From NCBI GenBank assembly GCA_027079365.1, contig JALWVW010000352.1, positions 1 through 36,327 of the forward strand: 36,327 nt of DNA. The letters run 5' to 3'. A program made the position numbers and the translations under genes. The number at the start of each line of letters is the position of its first letter. The stretch's first letter is position 1. This document shows, one piece after another, positions 24,129 to 31,851 of this stretch. A model generated the notes under the pieces. The model was given only the letters and a program-made list of their open reading frames with translations. It had not been told where the DNA came from and ran no database searches. The stretch comes from Campylobacteraceae bacterium (GTDB taxonomy: Bacteria; Campylobacterota; Campylobacteria; Campylobacterales; Sulfurovaceae).

Positions 24129-24926
24129 ATGCTCAAGCAGCACTTTGCCCTCTTTGGGAATCCCGTATCCCATTCCAAATCTCCACTGATGCACAACCTT
24201 GCCTTTAGAGCTCTGGATTTAGATGCCTGCTACGGACGGTATCTTTTGGAAGATGGCACACAGCTCAGAGAGAAGTTTCTCGTTCTAGGACTCAAAGGTG
24301 CCAACGTCACCGTACCACACAAAGAGTATGCCTACCGTGCCTGTGATCATCTCGATCCCTTTGCCCAAAAGGTAGGTGCGGTCAATACAATTGTCAAGCG
24401 TGAGGGAGAGCTCTACGGCTACAACACAGATGCACCGGGTTTCCTCCGCGCTATCAGCGAGTTTAAGAGCCGTAAAGTGCTGTTTCTGGGAGCTGGCGGC
24501 ACGGCACAGGCGACAGCAGCTATTCTAGCAGAAGAGGGCTACGAGGTGACAATTCTCAATCGCAGTGCTGGCAGACTGGAGAAGTTCCGAGAGCAGGGCT
24601 TTACCTGCTACACATTTGAGACCTTCAAGACAGAAGTGTTTGGGCTGATCATCAATATGACCTCTGCCGGGCTCAAAGACGAGATGTTACCTGCCCCAGC
24701 AGAGATACTGGAAGCTGTCATACCACAGGCAAAAGCCTGTATCGATGTGATCTACGGCAAAAAAACCCCCTTCTTGAGGCTAGCTAAAAAGTACAATAAG
24801 CCAACAAAAGACGGTACAGATATGCTGTTGTATCAGGGGGCTATTGCCTTCGAGCATTTTACAGACGGCGAGTACTGTTTTGATGAGGTGTTGCCGGCCA
24901 TGCAGAGAGCATTTGACTTCAATTAA
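24129..24926 (+). CDS. aroE: shikimate dehydrogenase (NADP+)
   Basis: AroE reduces 3-dehydroshikimate to shikimate. Substrate residues appear in FGNPVSHSKSPLMHN at 9-23, KGANVTVPHKEYA with the catalytic Lys, VGAVNTIV and YNTDAPGF. The nucleotide-binding loop GAGGTAQATAA and the NRSAGR element follow, the latter typical for NADP preference. GTDMLLYQGAIAFE ends the domain. At 265 residues the length is normal. It lies 3 bp after trpE, placing two steps of aromatic biosynthesis in one operon; DAHP synthase is encoded nearby at 27281-28609 on the other strand. Confidence 0.97.
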   Translation: MLKQHFALFGNPVSHSKSPLMHNLAFRALDLDACYGRYLLEDGTQLREKFLVLGLKGANVTVPHKEYAYRACDHLDPFAQKVGAVNTIVKREGELYGYNTDAPGFLRAISEFKSRKVLFLGAGGTAQATAAILAEEGYEVTILNRSAGRLEKFREQGFTCYTFETFKTEVFGLIINMTSAGLKDEMLPAPAEILEAVIPQAKACIDVIYGKKTPFLRLAKKYNKPTKDGTDMLLYQGAIAFEHFTDGEYCFDEVLPAMQRAFDFN

Positions 24927-24937
24927 CCTATTCTGTT

Positions 24938-24943
24938 TATAAT
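24938..24943 (+). promoter_or_regulatory. -10 element of the ArsRS-like operon
   Basis: TATAAT just after the aroE stop predicts a start near 24950; AAGGGAG is the ribosome binding site for the ATG at 24971. Confidence 0.5.
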
Positions 24944-24970
24944 GGTATCATATTGGTGTAAGGGAGTGGC

Positions 24971-25615
24971 ATGATAAAGATTTTGATGATAGAGGATGAT
25001 CCGGAGTTTGCAGAGATCCTCAGTGAGTATCTGGCACAGTTTGATATGGATGTGACCAATTACGAAGACCCCTTTTTGGGACTCAGTGCCGGGGTGGAGA
25101 AGTATGATCTGATCATACTGGATCTAACACTGCCGGGAATGGATGGACTGGAAGCCTGCGAAGAGTTGGGGCGTAAATACAATATCCCTATCATCATCTC
25201 CTCGGCCAGATCAGATATCAGCGACAAGGTAGAGAGCCTGAGGCTAGGAGCAGATGACTATCTGCCAAAGCCCTATGACCCCAAAGAGCTGCATGCTCGT
25301 ATCCTCTCTCTGCTACGCCGCTATAGCAAGGATAGCAAAAACAGTGAACCTCAAAGCGATTTTGTGACAAAGGGGGATACGATTTACTACAAGGGCAATG
25401 CCCTTCAACTGACGCCTGCTGAGTTTGAGATACTGACACAGCTGGTAGCCAAGCAGGGGATTGCACTTTCCAGAGAGCAGCTGATTAATGCCTCGACGAC
25501 GATGAGCGACAGCGCCCAGAAAAGCCTGGATGTCATTATCTCCAAGATCAGAGCCAAACTGGGAAATCCAAAGATGATCCAGGCAGTCAGAGGAGTAGGG
25601 TACAAGCTGATATGA
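24971..25615 (+). CDS. OmpR/PhoB-family response regulator, ArsR(HP0166)-like
   Basis: The receiver has acidic residues in MIEDD (6-10), phospho-Asp51 (LIILDLTLPGMDG), PIIISSARSD and Lys100 (DDYLPKPYDPKEL). A winged-helix DNA-binding domain of the OmpR type follows (LTPAEFEILTQLVAKQG, ALSREQLI, SLDVIISKIRAKLG and VRGVGYKL). The receiver is strikingly like H. pylori HP0166 (ArsR, the acid-response regulator; not the arsenic repressor), notably SARSD and YLPKPYDPKEL. It overlaps the kinase gene by ATGA. Target genes cannot be told from the window; pH or ion stress is the inferred signal. Confidence 0.9.
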   Translation: MIKILMIEDDPEFAEILSEYLAQFDMDVTNYEDPFLGLSAGVEKYDLIILDLTLPGMDGLEACEELGRKYNIPIIISSARSDISDKVESLRLGADDYLPKPYDPKELHARILSLLRRYSKDSKNSEPQSDFVTKGDTIYYKGNALQLTPAEFEILTQLVAKQGIALSREQLINASTTMSDSAQKSLDVIISKIRAKLGNPKMIQAVRGVGYKLI

Positions 25616-26841
25616 TTCGTTTCAACTCACTTCGCACCAAGATCAACCTGATATTTTTTATTGCCTATATTTTTCTGATTCTTATTTTTGGATTTCTCTA
25701 CAAGGGCAATGCCGAACGCTCATTAGAGGCGATTAAGATGCAGGAGCGTGCCAATATGCACTATCTCTATCTCTATTTTCTCAAATATGGCGATATCGAC
25801 AAAGAGTATCTCAAATCTCAAAATATCTGTGTGGCCGATGAAAAGGTTGACCGTTTCAAGTTTGCCAAAGTACTGGATATGAATGGTACAAAAAAGCGCT
25901 TCCAGGTAGTCAATGTAGATCTCAAACGCTATATTCTAATCAACAACGATCGCTTTAATATCATTTTGGAGAATCGTAACAGACCCAAAGTGCCCTATGA
26001 GTTGTTGGTGGCATTTGTGGCTGCTACGCTCTTGATGTTTATACTCTATCTCTGGATGATCCGTTCTATTAAGCCACTCTCTGTGCTCAAAAATCAGATC
26101 ATCAGGTTCTCAGATGGAAAACTGGACATCTCTTGCAAAAGTGACCAGAATGATGAGATTGCAGAGGTGGCCAATGCCTTTGACCATGCTGCGCAGAAGA
26201 TCAGAGAGCTGCTGCATTCACGGCAGCTCCTATTGCGTGCGATCATGCATGAGCTCAAGACCCCGATAGCCAAGGGAAGGCTGGTTTCCGAAATGATAGC
26301 AGACAAAAAACAGCAACGACGGTTTCATACGATCTTTGAACGACTCAATCTGCTGATTGATGAGTTTGCCAAGGTGGAACAGATCGCCTCCAAGAATTTT
26401 GATGTGGTACTCAAGCCCTATAAGGTCAGCGATATACTGGATGCGAGTATCGATATGCTGATGCTGGAAGAGCCTGAGAAATATGTAAATCGGGTAGTCT
26501 CCAGAGACTATCTCGTAAAGGCAGACTTCGAGCTGCTGAGTCTGGCGATCAAAAATTTGCTGGACAATGGCATCAAGTATAGCAGCGACAAGAAGGTGCA
26601 GGTGGTGGTAAAAGATGAGAAGATGCGTATCACCAGCTATGGCAAGCCACTCAAAGAGTCGATGGAGGAGTACTATAAGCCATTCCATACTTCAAGTGGT
26701 GGCCTGGGTCTGGGACTCTATATCGTCAAGAGTATTCTTGATATCCATAAGCTCAAGCTTCAGTACCACTATGAAGAGGGTAGAAATGTCTTTACAATCT
26801 ATCAGTCTATTGTAGTAAAATCGATGATCTCTACGGCCTGA
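25612..26841 (+). CDS. sensor histidine kinase, ArsS(HP0165)-like
   Basis: The 409-residue kinase has two membrane helices (about 10-30 and 126-148) around a periplasmic sensor of about 95 residues. A HAMP domain follows, then HisKA with IMHELKTPIAKG (phospho-His213), and HATPase_c with LAIKNLLDNGIKYS and GGLGLGLYIVKS. The usual DxGxG box is degenerate (ITSYGKPLKES), as commonly seen in this ArsS-type family. It is partner of the preceding response regulator and shares an ATGA overlap with it. The periplasmic sensor has few His residues. The 3' end overlaps the convergent hypothetical gene by 40 bp. Confidence 0.9.
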   Translation: MIRFNSLRTKINLIFFIAYIFLILIFGFLYKGNAERSLEAIKMQERANMHYLYLYFLKYGDIDKEYLKSQNICVADEKVDRFKFAKVLDMNGTKKRFQVVNVDLKRYILINNDRFNIILENRNRPKVPYELLVAFVAATLLMFILYLWMIRSIKPLSVLKNQIIRFSDGKLDISCKSDQNDEIAEVANAFDHAAQKIRELLHSRQLLLRAIMHELKTPIAKGRLVSEMIADKKQQRRFHTIFERLNLLIDEFAKVEQIASKNFDVVLKPYKVSDILDASIDMLMLEEPEKYVNRVVSRDYLVKADFELLSLAIKNLLDNGIKYSSDKKVQVVVKDEKMRITSYGKPLKESMEEYYKPFHTSSGGLGLGLYIVKSILDIHKLKLQYHYEEGRNVFTIYQSIVVKSMISTA

Positions 26842-27128
26842 CAGCCCTTTTTGAGGTGTTTGTTGAGGCGGGCATCCTCTTCTGCCAGCTCTACCAGATC
26901 GGCAAAATCCTGCTTCTCTACGACAAAAGTATGAAGTGCTTTTTCTGTCTGAAGTATGATCTTCCCCTCTCCGTTATCTGAGGTCTCTAGGTTTCGGAGC
27001 CCTCTGGCAAATTCACTTTTAAGCAGCTTGACGATCTTTTCATTGGAGACCAGTTCCTTTATGGTGATCTCTTTGTAGGTGTCTTTGTCACAGATTACTG
27101 TGTAAGTGACCTCTATCTTTCCCTGCAT
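26802..27128 (-). CDS. conserved hypothetical protein, 108 aa
   Basis: I do not recognise this family. The protein is soluble, mixed alpha/beta by appearance, without signal peptide or membrane helix. It begins MQGKIEVTYTVICDKDTYKE and ends with a cysteine-containing HLKKGCQAVEIIDF. It is a credible gene: AGGAGAG stands six bases before the ATG, and a TATAAT on the minus strand lies at 27172-27177. The last 40 bp overlap the end of the convergent ArsS-like kinase gene. It follows class II DAHP synthase but has its own promoter, so function cannot be inferred from context. Confidence 0.7.
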   Translation of the reverse strand: MQGKIEVTYTVICDKDTYKEITIKELVSNEKIVKLLKSEFARGLRNLETSDNGEGKIILQTEKALHTFVVEKQDFADLVELAEEDARLNKHLKKGCQAVEIIDFTTID

Positions 27129-27171
27129 TCCACTCTCCTGTGCTGACTTGGTTTATATATTGATTGCAGTG

Positions 27172-27177
27172 ATTATA
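27172..27177 (-). promoter_or_regulatory. -10 element of the 108-aa hypothetical gene
   Basis: TATAAT on the minus strand (context GATATAATCAC) predicts a start near 27165 and a leader of about 37 nt ending in AGGAGAG. Confidence 0.55.
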
Positions 27178-27224
27178 TCATATTCTATTGAAAACGGATT
27201 TTGAATTTTGAAGGAAGAGTGCAA

Positions 27225-27266
27225 AACCAACATTGGATAGGATAGACATCAAATCCAGTGTTGGTT
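27225..27266 (-). terminator. 14-bp stem hairpin after the DAHP synthase gene
   Basis: AACCAACATTGGAT and ATCCAGTGTTGGTT pair over 14 positions with a single G-T type mismatch around a 14-nt loop. It begins 15 nt after the DAHP synthase stop. On the minus strand only four U residues (TTTT) follow, so termination may be weak or helped by Rho. It is the best candidate for the end of the DAHP synthase transcript. Confidence 0.5.
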
Positions 27267-27280
27267 GCCTATGGCAGGGC

Positions 27281-28609
27281 TTATGAGCTAAGCATAAAAG
27301 CAAGCTCAAGTGCTTGATTAGCATTGAGTCTTGGGTCACACTGGGTATGATATTTGTCTCCCAGTGTATCTGCAGTAATGGGACTGGAAGCACTGCCGGT
27401 ACATTCTGTGACATTATCACCAGTCATCTCTAGATGAATACCAGCCGCGATCGTACCTTCTGCTTCATGAATATCCATGAACTGCTTGACTTCAGAGAGA
27501 ATATTGTCAAAATCTCTGGTCTTGAATCCTGTACTACTCTTCTCGACATTGCCATGCATCGGATCAATCGTCCAGACGACATGTTTTCCTGCATCTTTGA
27601 CGGCTCTGAGCAGTGGCGGATAGAGGTTGCTGATATTATTGGCGCCCATTCTGACGATGAGGTTGAGTCTTCCCTCTTCATTCTCAGGATTGAGTGCTTC
27701 GATTAGGTTGATCAGTTCATTTGGCTGCATACTGGGGCCTACTTTGCAACCGATAGGATTTTTGATCCCACGGAAATATTCGATGTGTGCACCGGTAAGC
27801 TCTCTGGTTCTGTCTCCAATCCAGAGCATATGTGCAGAGCAGTTGTACCACTCTTCCGTGATACTGTCAGTGCGGGTCAGCGCCTCTTCGTAGTTGAGCA
27901 GTAGAGCTTCGTGGGAAGTATATACTGTAGTCTGTCTCAGTTGTAGGGTATTGTTGCTGGTGATGCCTGCTGCACCGAGGAAAGTCATGGCTTTGTCGAT
28001 CTGACAGCTAAGTGTCTCGTACTTTTTCCCCAGTGGGTGGTCTTTGATGAAATCAAGATTCCATCGGTGCACTTCATTGAGGTCAGCCAGTCCGCCACGG
28101 GAAAAGGCACGAAGAAGGTTCATGGTCGCTGCGGATTGGTTGTAGGCTTTGAGCATCCGTTTGGGATCTGGTATGCGAGCTGTTTCGTCAAAAGCGATAC
28201 CATTGATAATATCACCACGGTAACTGGGAAGCTTGATACCATCCAGTTCTTCAAAATCAGAAGATCTTGGTTTGGCAAACTGCCCGGCTACTCTGCCTAT
28301 CTTGACTACTGGCTTGCCGCTGGAGTATGTCATGACGACAGACATCTGGAGTAGTAGCTTAAAGAGGTTTTTGATCGTATCGGCATTGAAGGCAGAAAAA
28401 GACTCTGCACAATCCCCTCCTTGGATGATAAATGCCTCTCCTCGGCCTGCTTGTGCCAACTGCTCTTTCAGGTCGCGGGCCTCTCCGGCGAAGATAAGAG
28501 GAGGATAGCTGCTCAGCTCCTCTTCCACTGCTTTGAGTGTCTCCTGATCCTGGTAAGTAGGTTGCTGTTTGATTGGAAAATTTCTCCAACTATTTGGACT
28601 CCAGCTCAT
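27281..28609 (-). CDS. class II 3-deoxy-7-phosphoheptulonate (DAHP) synthase
   Basis: DAHP synthase joins phosphoenolpyruvate and erythrose-4-phosphate, the first step to aromatic amino acids. The 442-residue protein is the plant-like class II type: WRNFPIKQQPTYQD at the N-terminus, PPLIFAGEARDLK, FIIQGGDCAESF with the metal-binding Cys, VVKIGRVAGQFAKPRS, GLADLNEVHRWN, MLWIGDRTREL, IGCKVGPSM, VVWTIDPMHGN and EMTGDNVTEC with metal ligands. A TATAAT promoter (28639-28644) and GGGAG upstream fit the ATG at 28609. It forms a single-gene unit followed by a hairpin. Class II enzymes are the usual form in Campylobacterota. Confidence 0.95.
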   Translation of the reverse strand: MSWSPNSWRNFPIKQQPTYQDQETLKAVEEELSSYPPLIFAGEARDLKEQLAQAGRGEAFIIQGGDCAESFSAFNADTIKNLFKLLLQMSVVMTYSSGKPVVKIGRVAGQFAKPRSSDFEELDGIKLPSYRGDIINGIAFDETARIPDPKRMLKAYNQSAATMNLLRAFSRGGLADLNEVHRWNLDFIKDHPLGKKYETLSCQIDKAMTFLGAAGITSNNTLQLRQTTVYTSHEALLLNYEEALTRTDSITEEWYNCSAHMLWIGDRTRELTGAHIEYFRGIKNPIGCKVGPSMQPNELINLIEALNPENEEGRLNLIVRMGANNISNLYPPLLRAVKDAGKHVVWTIDPMHGNVEKSSTGFKTRDFDNILSEVKQFMDIHEAEGTIAAGIHLEMTGDNVTECTGSASSPITADTLGDKYHTQCDPRLNANQALELAFMLSS

Positions 28610-28638
28610 CGTATAACTCCCTATGTATAAAGTGTGTG

Positions 28639-28644
28639 ATTATA
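28639..28644 (-). promoter_or_regulatory. -10 element of the DAHP synthase gene
   Basis: TATAAT on the minus strand (context GCTATAATCAC) lies 29 bp before the ATG at 28609, with TAGGGAG as ribosome binding site. Confidence 0.6.
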
Positions 28645-28703
28645 GCTTAAAAAGAATGAAATTAGTATAATGCCAAATTTGGAAGAAATTTAATTGACTT
28701 TTA

Positions 28704-28737
28704 AGTTATTCACAATGTGAAAAGGGTGTGAATAACT
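28704..28737. other. perfect 11-bp inverted repeat built from two TTATTCACA DnaA-box-like sites
   Basis: AGTTATTCACA (28704-28714) and TGTGAATAACT (28727-28737) are exact reverse complements around a 12-nt spacer. Each arm contains TTATTCACA, one base from the E. coli DnaA box TTATCCACA and matching the TTATTCAC type used by Campylobacterota DnaA. The spacer holds a third near-match, CTTTTCACA, on the minus strand (28716-28724). No U-run flanks the repeat, so it is not an intrinsic terminator. A pair of DnaA sites, a Xer/dif-type site or another operator are the options. Confidence 0.45.
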
Positions 28738-28749
28738 CATATTAATTAG

Positions 28750-28772
28750 TAAGTCCCTATTTTGCGGGCTTA
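28750..28772 (-). terminator. weak hairpin beyond the cmoA stop
   Basis: TAAG-T-CCC pairs with GGG-CTTA around TATTTTGC, 34 nt after the cmoA stop on the minus strand. The stem has seven pairs with one bulge and no clear U-run, so it is only a possible transcript end for the long minus-strand operon. Confidence 0.25.
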
Positions 28773-28805
28773 TAATCTGTAGTGATACATATTTTTAGAT
28801 TTTTT

Positions 28806-29516
28806 CTATTTTTTGGCAACAAAAGTGACAAAGTTCGCCCACTGAAACAGTGTGTCAATCTGTGTGAACCCCGCTTTTTTGCACATCTGTATATTTTCCT
28901 CTATCGTAAAGGGAATCAGGACATTTTCCAATGCCTCTCTCTTCTGCGCGATCTCATAGGTGCTGTAGCCCTGTGCCTGCTTGTAGGCATAGTAGATATC
29001 GATCATCTGCTTGTCGAGGCGCTTGTCCTCGAAGACTATTTTCTCCGAAAAGATGAACATACCGTTATCGTTGAGGCTCTTATGGAGCCGTTTTATGAGC
29101 TCTATACGCTGTATGGGGCGGATGAATTGCAGCGTATAGTTGGCGACAATAATATCTTCATCGGCATAGGGGTACTCTAGCATATCAGCCAGTTCCAGCG
29201 CGATATCCGCACCAAATGCCTGACATTTTTGCCTGGCACGATCCAGCATGGCCTGAGAATTGTCTATGCCTTTGAGCTGCATGTTGCTGTCCATCCTGGT
29301 ATTGAGCTCAAGTAAAAATTTAGCAGTAGAGGCACCCAGATCCAGTATCTTTTTTCCCTCTGTCTGCTCCGCCAGTATTAGGGATATGGTCAGGTCTCTG
29401 ACTTCATCATAGAAGGGTATGGATCGGGCAAGCATATCATCAAAGACGGAAGCTACCGTCTGGTCAAAGGCAAACTTTTTTTCTATAGGGCGTGAAAATA
29501 CCTCATCTTTGTTCAT
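28806..29516 (-). CDS. cmoA: carboxy-S-adenosyl-L-methionine synthase CmoA
   Basis: CmoA makes carboxy-SAM from SAM and prephenate; CmoB then uses it to build 5-oxyacetyluridine at tRNA wobble position 34. The 236-residue methyltransferase-fold protein matches the E. coli enzyme along its length: FDQTVASVFDDMLARSIPFY, ILDLGASTAKFLLEL (SAM loop), KGIDNSQAMLDRAR, ANYTLQFIRP, FSEKIVFED, YAYKQAQGYSTYEIAQKRE, ALENVLIPFTIEEN and LFQWANFVTFVAKK. Its start overlaps the upstream hydrolase gene by 14 bp. It ends the packed minus-strand run. No cmoB is visible here. Confidence 0.93.
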   Translation of the reverse strand: MNKDEVFSRPIEKKFAFDQTVASVFDDMLARSIPFYDEVRDLTISLILAEQTEGKKILDLGASTAKFLLELNTRMDSNMQLKGIDNSQAMLDRARQKCQAFGADIALELADMLEYPYADEDIIVANYTLQFIRPIQRIELIKRLHKSLNDNGMFIFSEKIVFEDKRLDKQMIDIYYAYKQAQGYSTYEIAQKREALENVLIPFTIEENIQMCKKAGFTQIDTLFQWANFVTFVAKK

Positions 29517-30282
29517 TTTTTTCCTTTAGGAATGCTTTTAGAATAGTACTGTATTCAGCGGTGTCTGCGATATCATTGTGATGGCTTCCCTTGATCTCAT
29601 AGGTGCGTATCTGGTCTTTGGGAAATGTCTCTGCCAATATATAGGCATGTTTTTTTGGGACAACAGTGTCGTTCTCGGCGATGAGTATAATGGTATCAGC
29701 CTTGATCTGTGAAACTCTTCTGAGTGAATCATATTTGTCTTGGATCAATAGAGAAAGCGGAAAGATCGGATATCTGTCTCGGGCAACACTTTCGATACTA
29801 TCATACGGTGTGATAAGCACCAGTTTGTCAGTAGGCCTTCGGGAGGCGACATAGCAGGCGACACCAGTACCGAGGCTCCTGCCAAACAGGGAGATATCCT
29901 GGTGTTTTGCTTTGATCGTATCGTAGATTAAGAGCGCATCGCTGAAGATGCCTGATTCTGTAGGTGTACCGCTGCTGCGTCCGTAGCCACGGTAATCAAT
30001 CAGGTAGGTGCTGTAGTGCGGCAGTGCCTTGGCGAAGACCTCTGCCCCTGTAGCGACTGCTTCCCCGTTGCCTCCCCAGTAGAGCAGGGCATGGGACTCT
30101 CCGGGATTGGTGATAGTGATGTGGATATGCTCTTTTTCATTTTGTACGGTCATCTGTTCGTAGTCTGTCTCGACGGCCGGAGAGGGAAAATAGAGTAGGC
30201 TTCTCTGTTTGAGATAGAGCCATGCAGCAGCAGCGATATAGCATAGCAGCAGTACGATGAGTAGAATCAGCAGATATCTCAT
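29503..30282 (-). CDS. membrane-anchored alpha/beta hydrolase (BEM46/ABHD13-like)
   Basis: One N-terminal membrane helix (about 4-23) anchors an alpha/beta-hydrolase domain. A nucleophile elbow GRSLGTG carries the catalytic Ser; YWGGNGE forms the oxyanion loop; IDYRGYGRSSGTPTE is typical of the BEM46 branch; IAENDTVVP supplies the acid; and GSHHND supplies the His. Substrates of this branch are mostly unknown (esterase or acyl hydrolase). Its ATG overlaps the ribF stop (ATGA), and its end overlaps cmoA. Catalytic residues are complete, so it should be active. Confidence 0.85.
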   Translation of the reverse strand: MRYLLILLIVLLLCYIAAAAWLYLKQRSLLYFPSPAVETDYEQMTVQNEKEHIHITITNPGESHALLYWGGNGEAVATGAEVFAKALPHYSTYLIDYRGYGRSSGTPTESGIFSDALLIYDTIKAKHQDISLFGRSLGTGVACYVASRRPTDKLVLITPYDSIESVARDRYPIFPLSLLIQDKYDSLRRVSQIKADTIILIAENDTVVPKKHAYILAETFPKDQIRTYEIKGSHHNDIADTAEYSTILKAFLKEKNEQR

Positions 30283-31085
30283 CTTAGGGTCTTTTGTGTA
30301 TTTTGAATATCCTGTTCAATCTGTGTTTTGAGTGCAGGAAGTCCGTCAAATTTTCTATTTTGGCGGAGAAATGCTACAAACTCGATCCAGAGTGCACCCG
30401 TGACTATACCGATATCATGCCCTAGAATATGCGTCTCTATGGAAAATGCCCCATCTGTGCTGACCCGATGTCCGATAAAGCTGACAGACGGAAGCCAAGT
30501 GCCTGCTATCTGTGTGCGTGTGGCATAGACACCCTCAAGCGGAAGCTGGTACTGTTCGATATGGAGGTTGAGAGTGGGGACGAGTGTTTTGGCGCCCAGT
30601 CCTTGGCCCGGAATGATTGTGCCGTCTATGCGGTAGCGTCTGCCCAGTAGGGTATTGGCACTTGCGATATCGCCCTCCCTGAGCAGTGCTTTGATGGTTT
30701 TTGAGTGGATGGGGGTTCCCTCTATCGTAATCTCATTCATGATGACCACCTCACCGTCAAAAAGTGCTTTCAGGTGTGTAGCATCACCGCTTTTGTCTTT
30801 TCCGAAATGAAAATCATAGCCGATAATGATTTTGCTCAGGTGAGGGAAATCCTCTTTGAGCTTGGCGACAAATGCGGTGGGAGTCAATGCCCGTATCTTT
30901 TCAAAATGGTAAAAAGTAATAGGTTTGTCTGTGTAGAGGCTACGCTTGTATCCGGCAGTAAGGTACCCGCTGTTTCGCTCAATAGCCACGATCATCTCTG
31001 CCTGGGAGATTAGTTGCTGGTGTGCGAGGTGGAGTCCGTCAAAGGAGCCGATGGTGATAGATTGAATGGTATTGTGTAGTTTCAC
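30279..31085 (-). CDS. ribF: bifunctional riboflavin kinase / FMN adenylyltransferase
   Basis: RibF turns riboflavin into FMN and then FAD. The adenylyltransferase half has IGSFDGLHLAHQQLI with the HxxH motif, IIGYDFHFGKDKSGD and SKTIKALLREGDI. The kinase half has LGRRYRIDGTIIPGQGLG, then VPTLNLHIEQYQLPLEGVYAT, a degenerate version of the usual GRxxGFPTAN loop. At 268 residues it is short, as in Helicobacter (HP1087). A GTG start at 31085 follows tlyA by 22 bp without a strong Shine-Dalgarno. The tlyA-ribF neighbourhood is conserved with H. pylori. Confidence 0.92.
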   Translation of the reverse strand: MKLHNTIQSITIGSFDGLHLAHQQLISQAEMIVAIERNSGYLTAGYKRSLYTDKPITFYHFEKIRALTPTAFVAKLKEDFPHLSKIIIGYDFHFGKDKSGDATHLKALFDGEVVIMNEITIEGTPIHSKTIKALLREGDIASANTLLGRRYRIDGTIIPGQGLGAKTLVPTLNLHIEQYQLPLEGVYATRTQIAGTWLPSVSFIGHRVSTDGAFSIETHILGHDIGIVTGALWIEFVAFLRQNRKFDGLPALKTQIEQDIQNTQKTLR

Positions 31086-31107
31086 TGTCTGTCTGCTTTG
31101 CTAAAAT

Positions 31108-31851
31108 TTAGAGGTTTTCCTTCGGCATTATAGCAGATTGAGATTTATTGAACGCATACAGATATTCGAGGTTTCCTTCTTTGCCTGCAAGATGCGAGGG
31201 TGCCTGATGTAGAAGCTGCCATCCTAGCTTCTCTGTTGCTGAGATAAAGTGTGCTTGCTTCTCTCTAATGGCTGCAGCGTCTGTGACCACACCTTTGCTG
31301 TCCCGCTTGGCTTCTCTGCCTACTTCAAACTGTGGCTTATAGAGGATGATGATGTCGGCACCTTCTTTTGCCAGTCTGTGGATATCGTCAATGATCTGTA
31401 GAATAGAGATGAAGGAGACATCACAGGTGATGAGGTCATAAGGTTCTGTAGGTTGAAATACCCGGATATCTGTCTCCTCGTGCAGGGAGAGCCTGGGGTC
31501 AGACCGAAGGCTGTGGTGAAGCTGGTCGGAACCTACATCCACACAGCTCAGTGAGGCAATAGGATGTTCCAAAAGAATCTGTGCAAATCCACCTGTACTC
31601 GATCCGATATCCAATATCCGCTTTTCCTCCATAGGCAGAGGGTAAGTGCCCAAAAATGCTTCTAATTTTCTGGCTGCACGGCTAACATAGAATTTGCTCT
31701 TAGCGATATCGATGTGACTTTTCTCCGATACTTTCTGTGCAGCTTTGGCAGCTTTGCCATCGACCGTGATCTCTCCTGCCTTGATTGCTTCGAGTGCACG
31801 GTTTCTACTTTCGAAAACCCCATGCACGACCAGATATTTGTCCAGTCTCAC
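31108..31851 (-). CDS. tlyA: TlyA-family rRNA (cytidine-2'-O)-methyltransferase / hemolysin A homologue
   Basis: The N-terminal S4 RNA-binding domain (MRLDKYLVVHGVFESRNRALEAIKAG) is followed by an FtsJ-like methyltransferase: YVSRAARKLEAFL, ILDIGSSTGGFAQILL (SAM loop), VDVGSDQLHHSLR, LITCDVSFISI and ILYKPQFEVGRE, which retain the K-D-K-E type catalytic residues. TlyA methylates 16S and/or 23S rRNA; the hemolysin name is historical. The start is GTG at 31851 with GGAGG four bases upstream, overlapping the stop of the outer-membrane protein gene. It is followed by ribF, as in H. pylori (HP1086-HP1087). Confidence 0.92.
   Translation of the reverse strand: MRLDKYLVVHGVFESRNRALEAIKAGEITVDGKAAKAAQKVSEKSHIDIAKSKFYVSRAARKLEAFLGTYPLPMEEKRILDIGSSTGGFAQILLEHPIASLSCVDVGSDQLHHSLRSDPRLSLHEETDIRVFQPTEPYDLITCDVSFISILQIIDDIHRLAKEGADIIILYKPQFEVGREAKRDSKGVVTDAAAIREKQAHFISATEKLGWQLLHQAPSHLAGKEGNLEYLYAFNKSQSAIMPKENL

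Noticed and set aside
28704..28737. Calling this region the chromosomal origin
   Set aside because: Only two to three DnaA-like boxes are present, no dnaA, dnaN or other origin-linked genes flank it, and no clear AT-rich unwinding element with multiple boxes was seen.
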